From Actinomadura viridilutea (lineage in GTDB: Bacteria; Actinomycetota; Actinomycetes; Streptosporangiales; Streptosporangiaceae): a stretch of DNA of 64,000 nt. Shown here piece by piece: positions 26,827 to 36,092 of this stretch (position 1 is the first letter of the stretch; each line of letters opens with the position of its first letter). The stretch is taken from assembly GCA_003001795.1 (NCBI GenBank), contig PVNI01000015.1, forward strand, positions 62,001 through 126,000, in the 5' to 3' direction. Under the pieces are notes generated by a model that saw only the letters and a list, made by a program, of their open reading frames with translations, had not been told where the DNA came from and made no database searches. The position numbers and the translations under genes are program-made.

Positions 26827-28439
26827 GCGGGCACCTCCTCCTGCGCGTGCGCGGCCTCGTCGGTCGCGGCCGCGTGCGGGTCCTCGTCGTCGAGGATCTC
26901 GATGGCGGGGTTGAAGTAGCCGTCGGCGCGTTCCACCACGCCGTCCAGGCCCTTGCCGCCGTCCGGGGGACGGCGCGTCACGCCGAACGTGCCGTCGGCG
27001 ATGGCGTTGAGCAGTCCGTCGTCGGCGATGCGCTCCAGCAGCTCGACCGATTCGGCCAGCACGCGCCGCGCCCGCTGGGCGATGAACCCGTCGGGGCGCG
27101 GGACGAAGTCCTCGGCCAGGTCGCCGCAGGCGTTGCGGACGTACCGCACGTTCTCCAGCGCCAGGTCGCGGTCCGACAGCCACGGGGTGTGGATGCCCTC
27201 CGTCATCATGCCGATGAGGATGATGGACTGGCCGGTCATCATCCCGGCCAGGTTGAAGAAGGCGTCCAGCAGGTAGCCGGCGAAGATGTTGCCGGTCATG
27301 TGCTTGGTGGGCGGCATGTACTTCAGCGGCGCGTTCGGGAACAGCTCGCGGACCAGCTGGGCGTGCGCGAGCTCCAGGCGGAACGAGCCGGGCAGCGACG
27401 GGTCGATCTCGAAGGCGTGGCCGAGGCCGAGCTGGGCGTCGGTCAGGCCCGCCTCGTGCCCGAACCGCTCGTTGAGCAGCTGGCTGACGATCACGGTGTG
27501 CGCGGCGTCGACCGCGTCGGCGGTGGTGAGGTAGTTGTCCTCGCCCGTGTTGATCACGATGCCGGCGCGGGCGTGGATCTGCCGGGAGAACCGCTGGTCG
27601 ATGAAGGTGCGGCGGGGGTTGATGTCGCGGAAGATGATGCCGTACATGCAGTCGTTGAGCATCATGTCCAGGCGTTCCAGCCCGGCCAGCGTCGCGATCT
27701 CCGGCATGCACAGGCCGGAGGCGTAGTTGGTCAGCCGCACGTACCGGCCCAGTTCCCGCGACACGTCGTCGAGCGCCGCCCGCATCAGCCGGAAGTTCTC
27801 CTGCGTGGCGTAGGTGCCGGCGTAGCCCTCGCGGGTGGCGCCCTCGGGCACGAAGTCCAGCAGCGACTGCCCCGTCGAGCGGATCACCGCCACGACGTCG
27901 GCGCCCTCGCGGGCGGCGGCCTGCGCCTGCGGGATGTCCTCGTAGATGTCGCCGGTGGCGACGATCAGGTAGATCCACGGGTGCGGCGGGTCGCCGACCT
28001 CGCGCAGCATCCGGTCGCGTTCGGCGCGGCGGCGGTCGATGCGGTCGATGCCGGCGCGGGCGGCCGCGCGGGCCGCGGCGCGGGCGGCCTCCGCGTCGTC
28101 GCCGGCGGGCAGGCGGAACCGGACCCGGCCGCGGGCGGCGTCCTGGGCCAGCTCGGTCAACGACGGGTACGGGCCGGTCAGCAGCGCGTCCCAGACCGGC
28201 AGGGCCACCCCGTGCTCCAGGCCGACCTGGTCGCGGACGGCGTCGGCCAGGTGGTTGACCCACGGACGGCCGTCGGCGTCGGCGCCCGCGAGCCCGGCCA
28301 GCCGCAGCAGCGCCCGCTCCACCGACACCGTGGTATGGGTCCGGGCCATCTCGATGATCGGCTCGGCGGCGCGCGCGGCCAGCCGCCGGGCCGTGCGCAC
28401 CACCTCCGGATCGAGATCGAGCTTAGGCTGCGGCGTCAT
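26823..28439 (-). CDS. kamD: Beta-lysine 5,6-aminomutase, alpha subunit
   Basis: A 538-residue TIM-barrel subunit that binds substrate and PLP above cobalamin. Family stretches include RSTGQSLLDFVPEGATREGYAGTYATQENF, RLTNYASGLCMPEIATLAGLERLDMMLNDCMYGI and LKYMPPTKHMTGNIFAGYLLDAFFNLAGMMTGQ. The ATG at 28439 is selected because GGAGGA lies six bases upstream. The C-terminal 25 residues are acidic and family-atypical. First gene of the kamD-kamE-kal operon. Confidence 0.95.
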   Translation of the reverse strand: MTPQPKLDLDPEVVRTARRLAARAAEPIIEMARTHTTVSVERALLRLAGLAGADADGRPWVNHLADAVRDQVGLEHGVALPVWDALLTGPYPSLTELAQDAARGRVRFRLPAGDDAEAARAAARAAARAGIDRIDRRRAERDRMLREVGDPPHPWIYLIVATGDIYEDIPQAQAAAREGADVVAVIRSTGQSLLDFVPEGATREGYAGTYATQENFRLMRAALDDVSRELGRYVRLTNYASGLCMPEIATLAGLERLDMMLNDCMYGIIFRDINPRRTFIDQRFSRQIHARAGIVINTGEDNYLTTADAVDAAHTVIVSQLLNERFGHEAGLTDAQLGLGHAFEIDPSLPGSFRLELAHAQLVRELFPNAPLKYMPPTKHMTGNIFAGYLLDAFFNLAGMMTGQSIILIGMMTEGIHTPWLSDRDLALENVRYVRNACGDLAEDFVPRPDGFIAQRARRVLAESVELLERIADDGLLNAIADGTFGVTRRPPDGGKGLDGVVERADGYFNPAIEILDDEDPHAAATDEAAHAQEEVPA

Positions 28440-28840
28440 TGCCGTCCTCCGATCCACCGACAATCATCCGTCTCAAGGGTTTCTTCACGGGAGATCCTCC
28501 GGCATACAGCCCTACTCGCGCAAGAACCTCTTTGCCATGCGCGGTCCGCGACCGCGGATCCGGCGGCGCGCGCCGCCGAGGCGCCGCCGTGATCGTCTGT
28601 GCCCGCCGCCGCCCGAGACAAGCACGGACTTGATCACATCACCCTGCCGCGCCCCGCACGCGGCGGGGGGCATGCTGACGTTGCCCTCGGGATCGGCGCC
28701 TCGGCGGTCATCGAGTTCCAGGCACGGTGTTTTGAGTCACCTCAGCGGGGGAGGTCTGCCCAGACGCCATCCGGCGCCCGTCGATAGACCCGCGAAGAGA
28801 CGTGACGCCGTCTCCTGTCGCCACGAATCGGTGTCCAGCG
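28440..28840. other. Divergent intergenic region, kamD and histidine kinase
   Basis: 401 bases. I looked for a cobalamin riboswitch before kamD and saw no B12-box-like sequence. A GCGGCGCGCGCCGCC hairpin lies at about 28562-28577. A GATAGA box at about 28783 may belong to the kinase promoter. No gene is supported here. Confidence 0.45.
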
Positions 28841-30058
28841 ATGGCCGAGATAGATTTCGCACAGGTGTTCGAAGCTTCCCCGGTCCCGACGGCCGTGCTC
28901 TCGACGCGCTGGGAGTACCTGGCGGTGAACGGCGCCTTCGAGCGCGAGGTGGGGCGGCGCCGCGACGCGCTGCTCGGCCGATGCGTCTTCGACCTGTTCC
29001 CCGGCGGCCCCTCCGACTCAGGAGCCGAAAAGCTGCGCGCCTCCCTGGCCCGGGTGGTGGCCGACCGCGACGTCGACGTGCTGGCGGTGCACCGCTACGA
29101 CATCGAGCGGCCCGGGCGGCCCGGAGAGTTCGAGGAGCACTACTGGAACTCGGTGAACGCGCCGCTCCTGGGACCGGACGGCGAGGTCGTCGCCGTCGTC
29201 GTCCGGGTCGAGAACGTGACCCCGTTCGTGGAGCGGCTGCACGGCGCCGAAGAGTCGTGCGACACCCGCCACGTGCAGACGTTGGAAGCCGAGATCTTCG
29301 CGCGGGCCCGGGAGCTCCAGCAGGTCAACGAACGGCTGCGCCAGGCCCGGCTCGAGGAGCGACGGACCGTCGACCGGCTGCGGCAGGCGGTGGAGCAGCA
29401 GCGCCAGGCCATCAGCGACACCTCCCACGACCTGCGGGCGCCGATCACCGGACTGCTGACCCGGCTGGAGACGGCCCTGTCCGACCCCGACGCCGACCTG
29501 CGCCAGATCCTGCACGCGGCGCGCCACGACGCCGAGCGGCTCGGCGGCATCGTCGCCGACCTGCTGGAGCTCGCCCAGCTCGACGCGGGCGTGCCGGTCT
29601 CCACCGAGCCGGTCGACCTGGCGAGCGTGGTGCAGGCCGAACTGGCCCTGCGCAGGCCCGCCGTCGCGGTCGCCACCCGCCTGGAACCGGGCGTCGTCGT
29701 GCAGGGCTCCCCCATCCGCCTGGCCCGCCTGCTCAGCAACCTGATGACCAACGCCGAACGCCACGCCCGCACCAGCATCGAGGTGTCGGTCGCCGCCGAC
29801 GGCGCCCAGGCCGTCCTGGAGGTCATCGACGACGGCCCCGGGATCCCGCCCGAGGAACGCGAAGCGGTCTTCCGCCGCTTCTACCGCCGCGGCAACGCCC
29901 GCCGCAGCGACCCCCGGGGCACCGGCCTGGGCCTGCCGATCGCCCGGGAGATCGCCAACGTCCACGGCGGCACCCTCCACATCGCCGACCACCCCGTCGG
30001 GACCCGCATGGTGTGCCGCCTGCCGCGGCAGCCGTCGTCCGAACGCGCCGACGACTGA
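28841..30058 (+). CDS. PAS-domain sensor histidine kinase, orphan
   Basis: A 405-residue soluble kinase. An N-terminal PAS domain (about 5-128, DFAQVFEASPVPTAVLSTRWEYLAVNGAFE) is followed by a coiled coil (about 145-190), a HisKA helix with His196 (ISDTSHDLRAPITG) and an ATPase domain (NLMTNAERHA, VIDDGPGIPPE, GTGLGLPIAREI). No transmembrane segment is present, so it senses a cytoplasmic signal. No response regulator is adjacent. The ATG at 28841 matches the usual PAS start; a GTG at 28802 is an alternative. It lies back to back with kamD, which may or may not mean it regulates lysine use. Confidence 0.88.
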   Translation: MAEIDFAQVFEASPVPTAVLSTRWEYLAVNGAFEREVGRRRDALLGRCVFDLFPGGPSDSGAEKLRASLARVVADRDVDVLAVHRYDIERPGRPGEFEEHYWNSVNAPLLGPDGEVVAVVVRVENVTPFVERLHGAEESCDTRHVQTLEAEIFARARELQQVNERLRQARLEERRTVDRLRQAVEQQRQAISDTSHDLRAPITGLLTRLETALSDPDADLRQILHAARHDAERLGGIVADLLELAQLDAGVPVSTEPVDLASVVQAELALRRPAVAVATRLEPGVVVQGSPIRLARLLSNLMTNAERHARTSIEVSVAADGAQAVLEVIDDGPGIPPEEREAVFRRFYRRGNARRSDPRGTGLGLPIAREIANVHGGTLHIADHPVGTRMVCRLPRQPSSERADD

Positions 30059-30197
30059 CCGTCCGTCCGCCGGCGGCCGGCGCCGATCACCGGCGAGGAG
30101 GCCCATCGGCCGATGAGCCGACCGATCCGGCGGCAGGGGCGCTGCCCTCCCCTCCGCTCTCAACCCGCTGCGGGCGGCCGCCGGTGCTTCCGGTTCG

Positions 30198-30424
30198 CCG
30201 CGGTTCACGCCGCCGGGCAACGGGCTCACCCGCGTGCTCGTCGGCCGGGCTCCGGGATGCCAGTCCATCCTCACCGACCTCACCGTCTCGCGGTTCCACG
30301 CCGAGATCTACCGGACCGAGGACGGCTGGATGATCTCCGACCTGGGATCGATGAACGGCACCCGCGTCAACGGCCGGCGGCTGACCGGACCGGCGCGGCT
30401 GCGGCCCGGTGACGAGATCGGTTC
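30198..30424 (+). pseudogene. Truncated near-identical copy of the FHA gene
   Basis: These 227 bases match 37852-38078 in the intact DUF1707-FHA gene with only about six differences, i.e. roughly 97 percent identity. The copy holds most of the FHA domain (LVGRAPGCQSILTDLTVSRF to RPGDEIGSG) but lacks the DUF1707 half and the last strand. The junction after 30424 is abrupt and the frame continues into unrelated sequence antisense to the DUF2252 gene's downstream region. No start signal is visible. Confidence 0.88.
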
Positions 30425-30527
30425 CGGAGTCGGGGTGCCCGCCCCGCCGCCTCGAGCCGCGCGGCCCGTCGAGTGCGTCGCGGACGACCGGGCCCCAGGG
30501 GAACCGGAGCGTCCGTGCTCCTCGGGG

Positions 30528-31874
30528 TCACCGCCCCAAGATCGCCCCCAGCCGGCCTTGACGGGAGCGGAACGCGTCGACGAACAGCCGGTGGTCGTCG
30601 CGCACCACCGCCGCGTACTCCGTCCCGAACTCGATCATGGCCTCGACGAACGCCGACTCGTCCGCGCCGATCGCCTTGTCGATGGCCTCCTCCACCCGGA
30701 AGTCCACCAGCGTGTGGTCGGAGTCGGTGTCGGACACGCAGTGGATCTTGGCGGTGGCGCGGCCCAGGTCGTCCAGCAGCGGCAGCATCTCCTCCGGCTC
30801 GGTCAGCCCCGACCAGTCCAGGTCCTCCTCGTAGGGCGACAGCTCCTGCACCACGTAGCCCACGCCGTCGATCTCCGTGTAGCCCAGCCACGGGTCGGTG
30901 TTGGCCTGCAGCGCCCGCCGCGACACCGCCGTGCGGTGCCCGTGGTGCTTGAAATAGCCGCGGATGCGCTCGTCGTGCACCACCCTGCTCGGCGCGGCGA
31001 CGTTGCCCTGCTTCACCGACAGGATGACGTCGTTCTCCAGGGCCTGGCTGCGCCCCTCCACCAGCACGTTGTAGGCCGACAGCCCGGCCGAGCCGATGCC
31101 GAAGCCCGAGGCGCCGACGATGTCCTTGACCCGGTAGGTCAGGCTGCCGAACCGCTTGTTCTCGGGGATGGTGTGCAGGTACTGCTCGTAGGCCCGCTCG
31201 ACCTTGGCGCGCTCCTCGTCGTCCAGCCGCCGCACCCCCGGCCCGAGCCGGAACCGCCGCTCGTGCCGCTCGACGACCGTCCGCTCCTCCAGCAGGCCGA
31301 TGCGGGTGGACGACAGCGCCGAGATCAACACCTGCCGGACGTACCCGTCGGTGTTGTCGAGCGTCAGCGCGAAGCCCTGGTCGTCGCCGTCCGCGGCGAA
31401 GCGGCGCACCTGGTCGACGTAGGCCCGCACGTACGTCTCGATCATCCGGTGGATGTCGGCGTCGGAGACGGCCTTGCTCCACGCCAGCAGCGCCACGCTC
31501 GCCACCAGCCGCTTGATGTCCCAGGTGAAGTGCCCGACGTAGGCCTCGTCGAAGTCGTTGACGTCGAAGACGAAGACCCCGTCGTCGTTCATGTAGGTGC
31601 CGAAGTTCTGCGCGTGCAGGTCGCCCTGGATCCACACCCGGCTGGTGCGCTCGTCCGCCCACGGGTCGTCGTCGTGCACGATGTCGGCGTAGAACAGGCA
31701 GGCGCTGCCCCGGTAGAACGCGAACGGGTCGGCGGCCATCTTCCGGAACCGGCGGCGGAATTCGGCGGGGCTGCGCTCCATCAGGTCCGAGAAGGCGTCG
31801 ACCAGGACGTCGACGATCTGCCGCTGCCGCTCCTCGGGCGCCATGGCCCGCAGAGCCCGGGTGATGCTCCCCAT
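30528..31874 (-). CDS. DUF2252 family protein
   Basis: A 448-residue protein of the DUF2252 family, whose fold is related to aminoglycoside-phosphotransferase-like kinases. Recognisable stretches are FRKMAADPFAFYRGSACLFYADI, VWIQGDLHAQNFGTYM, FDVNDFDEAYVGHFTWDIKRLVAS, and a late KIHCVSDTDSD. GDLHAQNFG followed by DVNDFDE resembles the catalytic-loop and metal motifs of such kinases. The ATG at 31874 is chosen as the conserved region begins just after. It lies 96 bases downstream of kdd on the same strand and could be co-transcribed. Substrate unknown. Confidence 0.85.
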   Translation of the reverse strand: MGSITRALRAMAPEERQRQIVDVLVDAFSDLMERSPAEFRRRFRKMAADPFAFYRGSACLFYADIVHDDDPWADERTSRVWIQGDLHAQNFGTYMNDDGVFVFDVNDFDEAYVGHFTWDIKRLVASVALLAWSKAVSDADIHRMIETYVRAYVDQVRRFAADGDDQGFALTLDNTDGYVRQVLISALSSTRIGLLEERTVVERHERRFRLGPGVRRLDDEERAKVERAYEQYLHTIPENKRFGSLTYRVKDIVGASGFGIGSAGLSAYNVLVEGRSQALENDVILSVKQGNVAAPSRVVHDERIRGYFKHHGHRTAVSRRALQANTDPWLGYTEIDGVGYVVQELSPYEEDLDWSGLTEPEEMLPLLDDLGRATAKIHCVSDTDSDHTLVDFRVEEAIDKAIGADESAFVEAMIEFGTEYAAVVRDDHRLFVDAFRSRQGRLGAILGR

Positions 31875-31970
31875 CGTGTTCTCTTTTCCGCTCGGGCTAC
31901 TCGGGGGGCCGGGGGCGGGGTCCACCCGGTAGGTGCGGGTGTCCCCGCGCCGCAGCCGGACGTACCTGAG

Positions 31971-33068
31971 TCATTCTGCCGAACCGTGCCCGGAGCGGGC
32001 GGTGAACAGCGCACGAACCCCGGGCACCGACCGCAGGAGGTCCAGCGCCATCTCCGCGTGCCCGGGCACGTACCCGTTGCCGATGAGCATCGTGACGTCC
32101 GCCGCCAGCCCCTCGGCGCCCAGCGCCGCCGCCGAGAACGACGTCGCCATCGAGAAGAACACCACCGTCCCGCCCTGCGCCGTGCCCAGGATCGCCCCGT
32201 GCTCGCAGCCGGGCACGTCCACGCACACCACGGTCACGTCGGCGGGCTCGCCCAGCGCCTCGGCGACCGCCACCGGGTCGCGCGCGTCCGCCACCACCAC
32301 CGCGTCGGCCAGCCCGGCGTCCTCCAAGAGCCGCCGTTCGCGCTCGTCCGGCACCAGCCCCACCGTGCGGGCCGCGCCCGCCCGGCGCGCCGCGGCCAGC
32401 GACAGCGACCCGCTCTTGCCGGCCCCGCCCAGCACCGCCACCACAGGGGGCGCGCCCCGGCGGACGCGCTCGGCGACCACCCGGTGGGTCAGGGCCGGCG
32501 CGCCGCACACGTCCATCACCGACAGCGCCAGCGGCGTCGGCAGGTCGTCGGGCAGCACGGCGGCGATGGAACGGGCGAACAGGATGGCGTGCCCCTCGGC
32601 CGGCACCTGCTCGGACCGGCCGTCCCAGCGGGCCAGCCCGTCGGTGATCGCAAGCGGCGTCAGCGTCAGCGACACGAGCGTGGCGATCCGGTCCCCCGGC
32701 TTGAGACCGAGCGGCGAGGCGGGGCCCGCCTCCTCCACGACGCCGACGAGCATGCCGCCCGACCCGGTCACCGGGTTGTGCATCTTGCCGCGCTCCTCGA
32801 CGATCTTCAGCACGGCCCGGCGGAGGGCGGCGTAGTCGTCCCCGTGCTCGGTGCGCAGCTGCCGGTAGGACGCGGCGTCCAGGTTGAGCCGCTCCACCCG
32901 CACCCGCACCTCGTCGGGGCGGATGCGCGGATCGGTGTCCAGCCGGTGGGCGGCCTGCGGCAGCACCCCGCGGGGTTCCAGCACACGGTGCAGCCCCACC
33001 GCCGAGCCCGCCGGGTCCGCCGCCCCGGCGCCGCCGTTGCCGTCCGCCTCGTCGCGAAGGTCGACCAT
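31971..33068 (-). CDS. kdd: 3,5-diaminohexanoate dehydrogenase
   Basis: A 365-residue NAD(P)-dependent enzyme that oxidises L-erythro-3,5-diaminohexanoate to 3-keto-5-aminohexanoate with release of ammonia. Family-specific stretches include KMHNPVTGSGGMLVG, GDRIATLVSLTLTPLAI, HAILFARSIAAVLPDDLP and the nucleotide loop VAVLGGAGKSGSLSLAAARRAGA. The ATG at 33068 starts the conserved part; a weak GGGACGAG precedes it. It is divergent from kamA with a 138-base shared control region. Confidence 0.93.
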   Translation of the reverse strand: MVDLRDEADGNGGAGAADPAGSAVGLHRVLEPRGVLPQAAHRLDTDPRIRPDEVRVRVERLNLDAASYRQLRTEHGDDYAALRRAVLKIVEERGKMHNPVTGSGGMLVGVVEEAGPASPLGLKPGDRIATLVSLTLTPLAITDGLARWDGRSEQVPAEGHAILFARSIAAVLPDDLPTPLALSVMDVCGAPALTHRVVAERVRRGAPPVVAVLGGAGKSGSLSLAAARRAGAARTVGLVPDERERRLLEDAGLADAVVVADARDPVAVAEALGEPADVTVVCVDVPGCEHGAILGTAQGGTVVFFSMATSFSAAALGAEGLAADVTMLIGNGYVPGHAEMALDLLRSVPGVRALFTARSGHGSAE

Positions 33069-33112
33069 CTCTCGTCCCGCCTTGCCTTCCCTGTTCCAAA
33101 GTGATCCGCAGA

Positions 33113-33140
33113 TTATCCGGGGCACCCCTGGTTTATCCGG
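33113..33140. promoter_or_regulatory. Direct repeats TTATCCGG spaced 20 bp, kdd-kamA control region
   Basis: TTATCCGG occurs at 33113-33120 and 33133-33140, exactly 20 bases (two helical turns) apart. Just after it an inverted pair AAGTCTT (33141-33147) and AAGACTT (33169-33175) flanks the presumed kamA promoter. Both features lie between the divergent kdd and kamA starts and look like binding sites for a shared lysine-pathway regulator. Confidence 0.55.
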
Positions 33141-33206
33141 AAGTCTTCCCGTAACGTCCGTCATACACAAGACTTTGTCCGTAGTACTTCGCGCGAGAGG
33201 TCGACG

Positions 33207-34583
33207 ATGACCACTGCCCTGCACCCGCAGCCGGACACCGCCCCCCGCGCGGGCGGCCCGGCCGAGCAGCCCTACGTCTACCGGCGCCGTCCCCTGGTCG
33301 AACCCGACTGGCGGCGCTTCCCCGGCTGGCGGGACGTCACCGCCGCCGAATGGCGGTCGGCGCAGTGGCAACGCGCGCACTGCGTCAAGAACATCCGGCA
33401 GCTGCGGCAGGTGATGGGCGACCTGATCGACGAGGCCTTCTACGCCGACCTGGAACGCGACCAGGCCGAGCGCGCCACCATGTCCATGCTCGTCACGCCG
33501 CAGATGCTCAACACCATGGACACCGGCTCCACCGAGGCGTTCTACGCCGACCCCGTGCGCCGCTACATGATCCCGGTGTTCAGCGACCGCCGCACCGACT
33601 GGCCGTCCCACCCCCACGCCACCCGCGACTCCCTGCACGAGGCGGAGATGTGGGCGGTCGAGGGCCTCACCCACCGCTACCCCACCAAGGTGCTGGCCGA
33701 GCTGCTGCCCACCTGCCCGCAGTACTGCGGCCACTGCACCCGCATGGACCTGGTCGGCAACTCCACCCCGGCCGTCGACAAGCACCGCTTCACCATCCGG
33801 CCCCCCGACCGGCACGCGGCCATGCTCGACTACCTGCGCCGCACGCCCGGCGTCCGCGACGTCGTCGTCTCCGGCGGCGACGTGGCCAACCTGCCCTGGC
33901 CGCGCCTGGAGGCGTTCGTCGACGCCCTGCTGGACATCGACAGCATCCGCGACATCCGCCTGGCCAGCAAAGCCCTCATGGGCCTGCCCCAGCACTGGCT
34001 TCAGGACGACGTCCGCGCCGGCATGGAGCGCCTCGCCGCCAAGGCCCGCCGGCGCGGCGTGCAGATCGCGATCCACACGCACGTCAACGCCGCCCAGTCC
34101 GTCACGCCCCTGGTCGCCGAGGCGGCGCGCGCCATGCTGGACACCGGCATCCGCGACGTGCGCAACCAGGGCGTCCTGCTGCGCGGTGTCAACGACACCC
34201 CCGCCGCGCTGCTCGACCTGTCGTTCGCGCTGCTCGACGAGGCCGGGATCATGCCCTACTACTTCTACCTGTGCGACATGATCCCCTACAGCGAGCACTG
34301 GCGGCTCGCGGTGTGGGAGGCCCAGGAGCTCCAGCACGCCATCATGGGGTACCTGCCCGGCTTCGCCACCCCACGGATCGTGTGCGACGTGCCGTACGTG
34401 GGCAAGCGCTGGGTCCACCAGCTCGCCGAATACGACCGCGAACGCGGCATCTCCTACTGGACCAAGAACTACCGCACCGGTCTCGAGGCCGCCGACCCCG
34501 ACGCCCTCACCCGCCGCTACGAGTACTACGACCCCATCTACACCCTGCCCGAGTCAGGGCAGGCCTGGTGGCGGAGCCACTGA
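33207..34583 (+). CDS. kamA: KamA-family lysine 2,3-aminomutase
   Basis: A 458-residue radical SAM enzyme that converts lysine to beta-lysine. The [4Fe-4S] cysteines are Cys170, Cys174 and Cys177 (LPTCPQYCGHCTRMD). Downstream are IAIHTHVNAAQSVTPLV and GVLLRGVNDTPAALLDLS. The usual PLP segment DAPGGGGK is replaced by CDVPYVGKRWVHQ, in which Asp and Lys are kept, so this is a divergent branch. GAGAGG lies six bases before the ATG. The first enzyme of the pathway whose later steps are encoded alongside. Confidence 0.9.
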   Translation: MTTALHPQPDTAPRAGGPAEQPYVYRRRPLVEPDWRRFPGWRDVTAAEWRSAQWQRAHCVKNIRQLRQVMGDLIDEAFYADLERDQAERATMSMLVTPQMLNTMDTGSTEAFYADPVRRYMIPVFSDRRTDWPSHPHATRDSLHEAEMWAVEGLTHRYPTKVLAELLPTCPQYCGHCTRMDLVGNSTPAVDKHRFTIRPPDRHAAMLDYLRRTPGVRDVVVSGGDVANLPWPRLEAFVDALLDIDSIRDIRLASKALMGLPQHWLQDDVRAGMERLAAKARRRGVQIAIHTHVNAAQSVTPLVAEAARAMLDTGIRDVRNQGVLLRGVNDTPAALLDLSFALLDEAGIMPYYFYLCDMIPYSEHWRLAVWEAQELQHAIMGYLPGFATPRIVCDVPYVGKRWVHQLAEYDRERGISYWTKNYRTGLEAADPDALTRRYEYYDPIYTLPESGQAWWRSH

Positions 34584-34610
34584 CCCGAGGGCGGGACTAG
34601 GCTTCGCCGA

Positions 34611-35837
34611 ATGGGACGCGAGCTCATCGCACGGTTCCCCATCGGCGCCGCCGCGACCGTCGCCGAGCTGGAGGCCGACCCGCATCCGCTGCTCGCGCGG
34701 CTGCGCGCGCACGAGCCGGTGTCCTGGCTGCCCGCCCTCGGCGGCTGGCTCGTCACCTCACGGGACCTGGCCGTCCGGGTCATGCGCGAGGCCGACGTCT
34801 TCACCGTGGACGACCCGCGCTTTTCCACCGCGCGGGTCGTCGGGCCCAGCATGCTGTCGCTGGACGGCCCCGTCCACGCCCGCCACCGCGACCCGTTCGC
34901 CCGACCGCTGCGGCCCGCGCGCACCCGCGCCCGCTTCACCGCCTTCATCGAGGCGGAGGTCGCGCGGCTGGTCGACGGGCTCGCCCCGGCGGGGCGCGCC
35001 GAGCTGCGCGGCGACCTGGCGGGGCCGCTCGCCGTCGCGGTGGTCGCCGAGGCCCTGGGCCTGAACGGCGTGGACGCGGCGACCGTCCGCTCCTGGTACG
35101 CCGCGTTCGTGGAGGCCGTGTCGGCCATCACCGCCGGCCAGGCCCCGCCCGACCGCGCCCGCGCCGCCCGCGAGCGGCTGCGGGCCGCGGTCGAGGACGC
35201 CCTCTCCGGACACGGCTCCTTGCTCGCCGACGCCGCGCGCCACGAGGCGGGCCTGACCACCGCCGAGGTCGTCTCCAACGCGGCCGTGCTGATGTTCGGC
35301 GGCATCGACACCACCGAAGGCATGATCGTCAATGCCGTGCGGCATCTGCTGAGCCACCCCGACCAGCTCGCGCTCGTCCGCCGCGACCCCGCCCTGCTGG
35401 ACGCGGCGATCGAGGAGTCGCTGCGCCTCGAGCCCTCGGCGGCGGTCGTCGACCGCTACGCCACGCGCGACGTCCGGCTCGGGGAGGCCGACATACGCAA
35501 GGGCGACCTGGTCCGGGTGTCGATCGCGGGCGCCAATCGCGACCCCGCCGTGTTCAGCGACCCGGACCGGTTCGACGTGCGGCGCGCCAACCTGTCCGAC
35601 CACGTGGCGTTCGCGCGCGGACCGCACTTCTGTTTCGGCGCCCCGCTCGCCCGGCTGGAGACCCGGACGGCGCTCGCCGCCCTGCTCGAGCGGCTCCCCG
35701 GCCTGCGCCTCGACCCGGCCTTCCCCACATCGCCGAAGGGCCTGGTGTTCCGCAAACCTCCCCATCTGCACGTCCTCTGGGACGTTCCCGGGGCTACCGG
35801 TGCCCTCGACGGCGGAGACGAGCACCGCGGCGAGTAG
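34611..35837 (+). CDS. Cytochrome P450
   Basis: A 408-residue soluble bacterial P450. The heme ligand is Cys341 in FARGPHFCFGAPLARLE, the ExxR pair is Glu269/Arg272 (EESLR), and the I-helix reads FGGIDTTEG (229-237), with Asp in place of the usual acidic Glu/Asp pair. The oxidised substrate is unknown. The ATG lies seven bases after a TAGGCT box without a ribosome binding site, so it is probably leaderless despite being 28 bases after kamA. A decayed copy of its 3' end lies at 19341-19587. Confidence 0.92.
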   Translation: MGRELIARFPIGAAATVAELEADPHPLLARLRAHEPVSWLPALGGWLVTSRDLAVRVMREADVFTVDDPRFSTARVVGPSMLSLDGPVHARHRDPFARPLRPARTRARFTAFIEAEVARLVDGLAPAGRAELRGDLAGPLAVAVVAEALGLNGVDAATVRSWYAAFVEAVSAITAGQAPPDRARAARERLRAAVEDALSGHGSLLADAARHEAGLTTAEVVSNAAVLMFGGIDTTEGMIVNAVRHLLSHPDQLALVRRDPALLDAAIEESLRLEPSAAVVDRYATRDVRLGEADIRKGDLVRVSIAGANRDPAVFSDPDRFDVRRANLSDHVAFARGPHFCFGAPLARLETRTALAALLERLPGLRLDPAFPTSPKGLVFRKPPHLHVLWDVPGATGALDGGDEHRGE

Positions 35838-36092
35838 ACCGCCGACCCGGCGCCGTCCGGCGTGGCTGCGGCTTCTTGAATGGCTGGCGTGGGGGTGGGT
35901 CGCGGCACCATCGGTCTTGAGTACCTTCTCAACCCGGCGCCTTTACATTGTAGATTTCCAAGTGGCCGCGTGCTCGTCCCGGCCGCCGATGCCGCGACGG
36001 CGAAACCGCGAGCGGGACCACGGCGTCGTAGCCCTGAGGGCCGCCGGGACATCGGCGGGACCATCGCACCGGGTCTGTGGGAGCATCTGCGC

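Noticed and set aside
28440..28840. Cobalamin riboswitch upstream of kamD
   Set aside because: No B12-box-like core or the expected stems could be seen; only GC hairpins.
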